DNA of 64,000 nucleotides from Streptomyces olivochromogenes (GTDB lineage: Bacteria; Actinomycetota; Actinomycetes; Streptomycetales; Streptomycetaceae): assembly GCF_001514115.1 (NCBI RefSeq), contig NZ_KQ948451.1, positions 952,109 through 1,016,108 on the forward strand. The letters run 5' to 3'. Positions within the stretch are counted from its first letter, which is position 1; every line of letters starts with the position of its first letter. The position numbers were made by a program, and so were the translations under genes. The notes below the pieces were generated by a model. The model had not been told where the DNA came from. It searched no databases and saw nothing but the letters and a program-made list of their open reading frames with translations. This document shows, piece by piece, positions 60,566 through 64,000 of the stretch.

Positions 60566-60730
60566 TCAGCGCTCCTCCCGGAACGGAACGTGCTCACCGA
60601 CCACCGGGTCGTACTTGCGCAGGACGAGCCGGTCGGGGTCGTTTCCGCGGTTCTTCCGGGTCACGTAGGTGACGCCGGTCCCGGCTGTCGACCTCAGCGT
60701 GACGACGGGTCGCGCGCTGTTGCGTGCCAT
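60566..60730 (-). CDS. rpmG: 50S ribosomal protein L33, cysteine-free paralogue
   Basis: A 54-aa L33 ([50 protein letters not shown]). The two CxxC zinc motifs are missing, so this is the zinc-independent form. AAGGAGGA lies before the ATG. It is first in the minus-strand order rpmG, rpmE2, rpmJ. I looked for a Zur box of the TGAAAATNATTTTCA type upstream and did not find one; a weaker TGACT-N6-TGTCA dyad lies at 60763-60778. Confidence 0.92.
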   Translation of the reverse strand: MARNSARPVVTLRSTAGTGVTYVTRKNRGNDPDRLVLRKYDPVVGEHVPFREER

Positions 60731-60911
60731 GAGGTCCTCCTTCCGCCCACATCACGCGATCTTGACTCGCGCATGTCAGCTACGTGTGGTGTAACAGCGG
60801 ACCTGGTCGGCGCATTCCCGGGGGCTGGGGCAGGAGGTGGAGGGAGGGAGGCAGGGGGTGGCGGGGAGCGGTACGAGGGGGCGGCAGGGAGGCTTGGGGC
60901 GAAATGAAACA

Positions 60912-60943
60912 AGCCCCGCCTCCGGAATACAGGAGGCGGGGCT
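60912..60943 (-). terminator. Rho-independent terminator of the tRNA-like gene
   Basis: A perfect 12-bp stem (AGCCCCGCCTCC and complement) with an 8-base loop begins one base after the encoded CCA on the minus strand and is followed by TGTTTCATTT. Confidence 0.88.
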
Positions 60944-60944
60944 G

Positions 60945-61017
60945 TGGAGCGCCGGGCAGGCCTTGCACCTGCATCTCCCCGCAGGAAGCGGGGCGTCTTT
61001 CCTTGGACCACCAACGC
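60945..61017 (-). tRNA. Atypical tRNA-Gly (UCC)-like gene with encoded CCA
   Basis: The minus strand folds into a 70-nt cloverleaf plus CCA. The acceptor is GCGTTGG (61017-61011) with CCGGCGC (60955-60949), including two G-U pairs; the D-arm is GTC / loop CAAGGAAA / GAC; the anticodon arm is CCCCG / loop CTTCCTG / CGGGG with anticodon TCC at 60986-60984; the T-arm is GCAGG / loop TGCAAGG / CCTGC; discriminator T, then CCA (60947-60945). Every stem is complete. The T-loop lacks the standard TTC, the D-stem has only 3 bp, and the variable loop is 4 nt. A perfect terminator follows at once. Glycine is the codon-table reading of the anticodon; a non-translational role is possible. Confidence 0.65.
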
Positions 61018-61059
61018 GAGGCCGACCGCCGAAGTCTTCCGGCGGGCTGCTCAAGATCA

Positions 61060-61065
61060 ATCATA
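61060..61065 (-). promoter_or_regulatory. Predicted -10 box of the tRNA-like gene
   Basis: TATGAT on the minus strand lies 42 bases before the tRNA-like 5' end, in an otherwise GC-rich region. Only a weak -35 (TGTCAT, 18 bases further up) is visible. The surrounding 60731-61314 gap contains no other gene that I can support. Confidence 0.5.
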
Positions 61066-61314
61066 GCCCAGCCGGAGCGGTGCATGACACCGCCAGGGTT
61101 GCCACGTGTCCAGGAAGGCTCAGGAGTCCTCGGCGGCGATCGCCGCCGCGCGCACGGCAGGAAGCCGAGGCGGCTGTCTCCGCGCACAGGCGCCCGTCCG
61201 AAGACACACATGCGCCGCGCGCGCCGCTACGCGCCCTTGTGCTCCTGCGGTGCGTCGCCAGAAAGTACCTGTTCCGAAGACCGAAACCGCACGGCGGGAC
61301 GAACGGGGAGCGGT

Positions 61315-63126
61315 GTGAGCGAGCAGCCCGAGGCCGATGCCAGTCTCAACGAGTTGAGGGACGGCCTCAAGGAGATACGCGAGGCGCAGCAGCGCCGCGA
61401 AGGCGACCTGAAGGCCCTGCACGACCGGTTCGGCACGCTGTCCGGGGGCCTGGAGGTCCTGGGCGGCAGAGCCAAAGAGCTCGCCCTTCAGGTCGAATCG
61501 GTGAGCTCCGCCACCGAAGAGCTACGGGAGGGGCTGTCCCGGACCCAGTCCGAGCTCGGCCAGGTCAAGGCCGAACTCACGGACTTCCGGTCCCAGTACG
61601 AACGCGACCAGGCCGTCCTTGCCGCACAGTTCGAGCTCGACCGGATCACCGAGGAGTGGCAGCGCAGGTTCGGCAACCGGGAAAAGGTGCGTTCTCTCGC
61701 TCGTGGCCTGGTCAAGCAGCTGACCCCACAGCTCGTGAAGAGCGGGGTGCTGAGGACCGACAACCTCCGGCTCTTCGTGGAGAAACACCTCGTCCACGAC
61801 CCCGACTTCTGGCTCGCCCACGCAACCCTGGCGGTCGCCGCCCGCCTGGACGGCGACGACGAGGTCCGGCTCACCGCGATGGGGCAGGCGCAAGGGCTCG
61901 ACCTCGGCAAGGCCAACCTGTTCTTCTCGCTCGCCGCGGCGAGGACGGGCGAGCACGAACGGGCGGGGAACTGGATGGACGGCTACCTTCAGCACGCCGT
62001 CGACCCGGATCGACTCGGCAGGGACTTCCTCGTGGTCCTCGACGCCGTCGCCAGCCGCGAACTCGGCGACCTCGCACACAGCTACGCCCGGCAGGTGATG
62101 GTGCGCTGGGGCACCGAGGCGGCGGCGGGCGGGACGGCGGCCAGGGCGAGTGTGCGACGGTGGACACCCCAGCTGCGCAAACTCCTCGCCTCACCCGGCG
62201 ACCGGTTCGAGTCCCTGGGCCAGGCGTACGACGGGGACTGGCCGGCGCTCCTCGAACACTGGCGGCTCGCCACCGTCACCACAGGCACCCTCGCCCACCT
62301 CCGCAAGGAGTTCCCACCCCCGACCCGCACGGCGTCCACCCCCGGACGTGTCCGCTACGCCGAGACGGCCATCGACCGCCTCATCGGTCATCTCGAACCC
62401 GATGAGGCCGCGCTGCACACCAAGAAGGAAGCGCTGCGCCGTTTCATCGAGCACCGGGGCAACGAGGAGGCGGCACAGGAGGAGCACGAACTGCGTCAAG
62501 GGGCGGACGCCGAGGTCATGGACTTCACGACACTCCTCGACAACGCCGTTTTCAAACCGAGCCAGATCGCACTCGGAGACGACGCCCGCCGCCTCGCGCT
62601 CATGCAGATGCTGCCCAACCTGTGCACCGCCGCCGGGGACCTGGTGGCGGCCTCGCTGAGCCACCGGCCTCAGAGCATCCGTATCGTGATCCAGGGCTGG
62701 CACACTCGCCTGCCGACCGACCCCGCCGCGTCCATCGACGGGAAATCCCTGGCCGACGCGCTGGAGACCGAACTGCTCGAACGCACGGAGGCGGACGCCG
62801 CGGCTGTCGACCGCAACCTGCCGCGACGCGTAGGGGGCACCGCCGGTGGCCTGTCCGCCCTCGTCCTGGCCCCCTTCCTCCTCGGCGGCTTCCTCCTGGC
62901 ACTCGCGTTGCTGGTCGGCGCCTTCGCCGGAGTGTGGGGGCTGTTGGACGTGACGCGCGTACCGGCCGAGCGCGGCAGGATCCGCGAGGCCGGCGTGGTG
63001 CGGCGGCAAAGTGCGCAGCGCCGGTTGCAGGATGTGCTGAGCCGGCGCATCGAGTTCTTCGCCGAATGGAACGAGCACGTCGCGCGGCTGCCCGAGCTGT
63101 GCGCCTGGGACCCGACGGGCAAGTGA
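61315..63126 (+). CDS. Coiled-coil and membrane protein beside a Ser/Thr kinase
   Basis: A 603-aa protein starting at a GTG with GGGGAG four bases upstream. Residues 1-105 are a heptad-rich coiled coil (LNELRDGLKEIREAQQRREG, LSRTQSELGQVKAELTDFRS). The middle (120-500) is helical and resembles a repeat or effector-associated fold (LARGLVKQLTPQLVKSGVLR, WLAHATLAVAARLDGDDEVR). A long hydrophobic hairpin lies at about 505-545 (ALVLAPFLLGGFLLALALLV), followed by a basic tail. No known family. The Ser/Thr kinase starts seven bases past its stop, so the two are probably one operon and the kinase may phosphorylate it. Confidence 0.75.
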   Translation: MSEQPEADASLNELRDGLKEIREAQQRREGDLKALHDRFGTLSGGLEVLGGRAKELALQVESVSSATEELREGLSRTQSELGQVKAELTDFRSQYERDQAVLAAQFELDRITEEWQRRFGNREKVRSLARGLVKQLTPQLVKSGVLRTDNLRLFVEKHLVHDPDFWLAHATLAVAARLDGDDEVRLTAMGQAQGLDLGKANLFFSLAAARTGEHERAGNWMDGYLQHAVDPDRLGRDFLVVLDAVASRELGDLAHSYARQVMVRWGTEAAAGGTAARASVRRWTPQLRKLLASPGDRFESLGQAYDGDWPALLEHWRLATVTTGTLAHLRKEFPPPTRTASTPGRVRYAETAIDRLIGHLEPDEAALHTKKEALRRFIEHRGNEEAAQEEHELRQGADAEVMDFTTLLDNAVFKPSQIALGDDARRLALMQMLPNLCTAAGDLVAASLSHRPQSIRIVIQGWHTRLPTDPAASIDGKSLADALETELLERTEADAAAVDRNLPRRVGGTAGGLSALVLAPFLLGGFLLALALLVGAFAGVWGLLDVTRVPAERGRIREAGVVRRQSAQRRLQDVLSRRIEFFAEWNEHVARLPELCAWDPTGK

Positions 63127-63133
63127 CGCAATC

Positions 63134-64000
63134 ATGGAATCAGGACGTGTCCTCGACCGGCGCTACAAGCTGGAGTCACCCCTCGGCCGCGGCGCCCAGG
63201 GCTCCGTCTGGCTCGGACTCGACCTCCGCCTGAACCGGCCGGTCGCGGTGAAGGTGGCCACACTGCACCGTCACCCCGGACAGGGCGAGCACTCCGAGGA
63301 ACTGAACCGGCGCGTCGAGCGATTCCGCAAAGAGGCTCAGGCGATGGCGCGCATCCAAAACCGGCCCCATGTCGCCGTCATCTACGACCACGGCGAGGAC
63401 GGCGACATCCTGTACTCCGTCATGGAGTACATCGAGGGCAGGCCGCTCTCCGCCCACACAGGGCAGGGCCGGCACCTCACCCTGGAACAGACCGTGCGCT
63501 GGACGAGGCACATCTGCGACGGCCTCGCCGACGCCCACGAGGCGGGCGTGGTGCACAGGGACGTCAAACCCGGCAACATCGTCATCGACACCACCGGATC
63601 CGCCAAGGTCGTCGACTTCGGCCTCGCCCGCTTCATCGACGCGTCCTCTTCGCACGGTCCAGGGTGGGGCACCGTTCACTACGCTTCCCCCGAACGGCTC
63701 CGTGAGGAATCCGGCAGCGCTCTCAGCGACCTCTACTCACTCGGCTGCGTCGTGTACGAGATGCTCACCGGCTGGTCTCCCTTCGGCCACATCTCGGATC
63801 CCTATGCCGTCATGTGGCACCACGTGGAGAAAACGCCCGCCCCGCCAGGCGCGCTGCGTCCCGGCATCCCCAGGGCTCTCGACTCCCTCGTACTGAGACT
63901 GCTGGAGAAGTCACCCGGGAACCGGCCACCCGACGCCCGAGCCGTGGCCCGGGCGGTCCAGCAGATCGAGTACGTCTCGGACGACTCCGCGGATCCGCAC
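63134..64000 (+). CDS. Ser/Thr protein kinase (truncated by the window edge)
   Basis: 289 codons of an open frame with no stop before the right edge. It is a Hanks-type kinase: glycine loop GRGAQGSVWLG (18-28), Lys40 (VAVKVA), catalytic loop HRDVKPGN with Asp143, DFGLA with Asp161, and the APE-equivalent ASPERL. All active residues are present. It begins MESGRVLDRRYKLESPLGRG. Whether a membrane segment or sensor domain follows cannot be seen. Confidence 0.9.
   Translation, partial: MESGRVLDRRYKLESPLGRGAQGSVWLGLDLRLNRPVAVKVATLHRHPGQGEHSEELNRRVERFRKEAQAMARIQNRPHVAVIYDHGEDGDILYSVMEYIEGRPLSAHTGQGRHLTLEQTVRWTRHICDGLADAHEAGVVHRDVKPGNIVIDTTGSAKVVDFGLARFIDASSSHGPGWGTVHYASPERLREESGSALSDLYSLGCVVYEMLTGWSPFGHISDPYAVMWHHVEKTPAPPGALRPGIPRALDSLVLRLLEKSPGNRPPDARAVARAVQQIEYVSDDSADPH

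Noticed and set aside
60763..60778. Zur box upstream of rpmG
   Set aside because: The TGACT-N6-TGTCA dyad lacks the AT-rich TGAAAATNATTTTCA pattern known for Streptomyces Zur sites.

Overview
The window is high-GC actinobacterial DNA, almost certainly Streptomyces. The signs are G/C-rich third codon positions, many GTG and a few TTG starts, start/stop overlaps of the ATGA and GTGA type, several MarR and TetR regulators, a FabH-like enzyme, a membrane protein of the family I know from S. coelicolor SCO4225, and cysteine-free copies of ribosomal proteins L31, L33 and L36. No identity searches could be run; family names rest on motifs and memory.

Layout. 1-17.8 kb is chromosomal metabolism and regulation: an orphan OmpR-type regulator; a MarR regulator divergent from a zinc alcohol dehydrogenase with three operator copies between them; an XRE regulator overlapping a secreted beta-propeller gene; an acyl-CoA module (MaoC/FAS1-like hydratase, CaiB/BaiF CoA transferase, acyl-CoA dehydrogenase); a dienelactone-hydrolase-like gene; a ketoacyl synthase III; a TetR regulator whose palindrome recurs twice before an SDR gene; a MoxR ATPase plus VWA protein pair; and an MFS exporter divergent from a second MarR regulator.

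17.9-45.5 kb is one long plus-strand operon for a contractile injection system (eCIS, a phage-tail-like device of the Afp/PVC lineage). Its order is DUF4255 terminator, a small beta-rich protein, sheath 1, tube 1, sheath 2, tube 2, a 73-aa protein, a LysM baseplate protein, a gpD-like spike base, a gpV-like spike with its own tip, gp25, two baseplate-J-type proteins, a gpI-like protein, three linked proteins sharing an N-terminal motif, a 203-aa protein, a tape measure protein, an AAA ATPase, and a 1,136-aa cargo candidate ending in a DNA/RNA non-specific endonuclease domain. There is no recognisable tail-fibre gene. A TPR gene follows and could be the matching immunity gene. A large LuxR-type (LAL) regulator lies just beyond on the minus strand. 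Several genes in this operon end in, or are followed by, short tandem repeats, some apparently copied from the end of the gene itself.

46.7-60 kb is mixed: a frameshifted lipoprotein, a GT4 glycosyltransferase, an MT0933-type antitoxin-like protein, a large secreted beta-propeller protein, a lipoprotein, a cluster of three gene remnants (55.4-56.6 kb), a multi-TM DUF418/acetyltransferase-like protein with a coupled 46-aa membrane peptide, and a NarL-type two-component system.

60-64 kb holds a minus-strand set rpmJ-rpmE2-rpmG of zinc-independent ribosomal proteins, a very unusual tRNA-like gene with anticodon UCC, encoded CCA and a strong terminator, and a plus-strand coiled-coil membrane protein followed by a Ser/Thr kinase that runs off the right edge.
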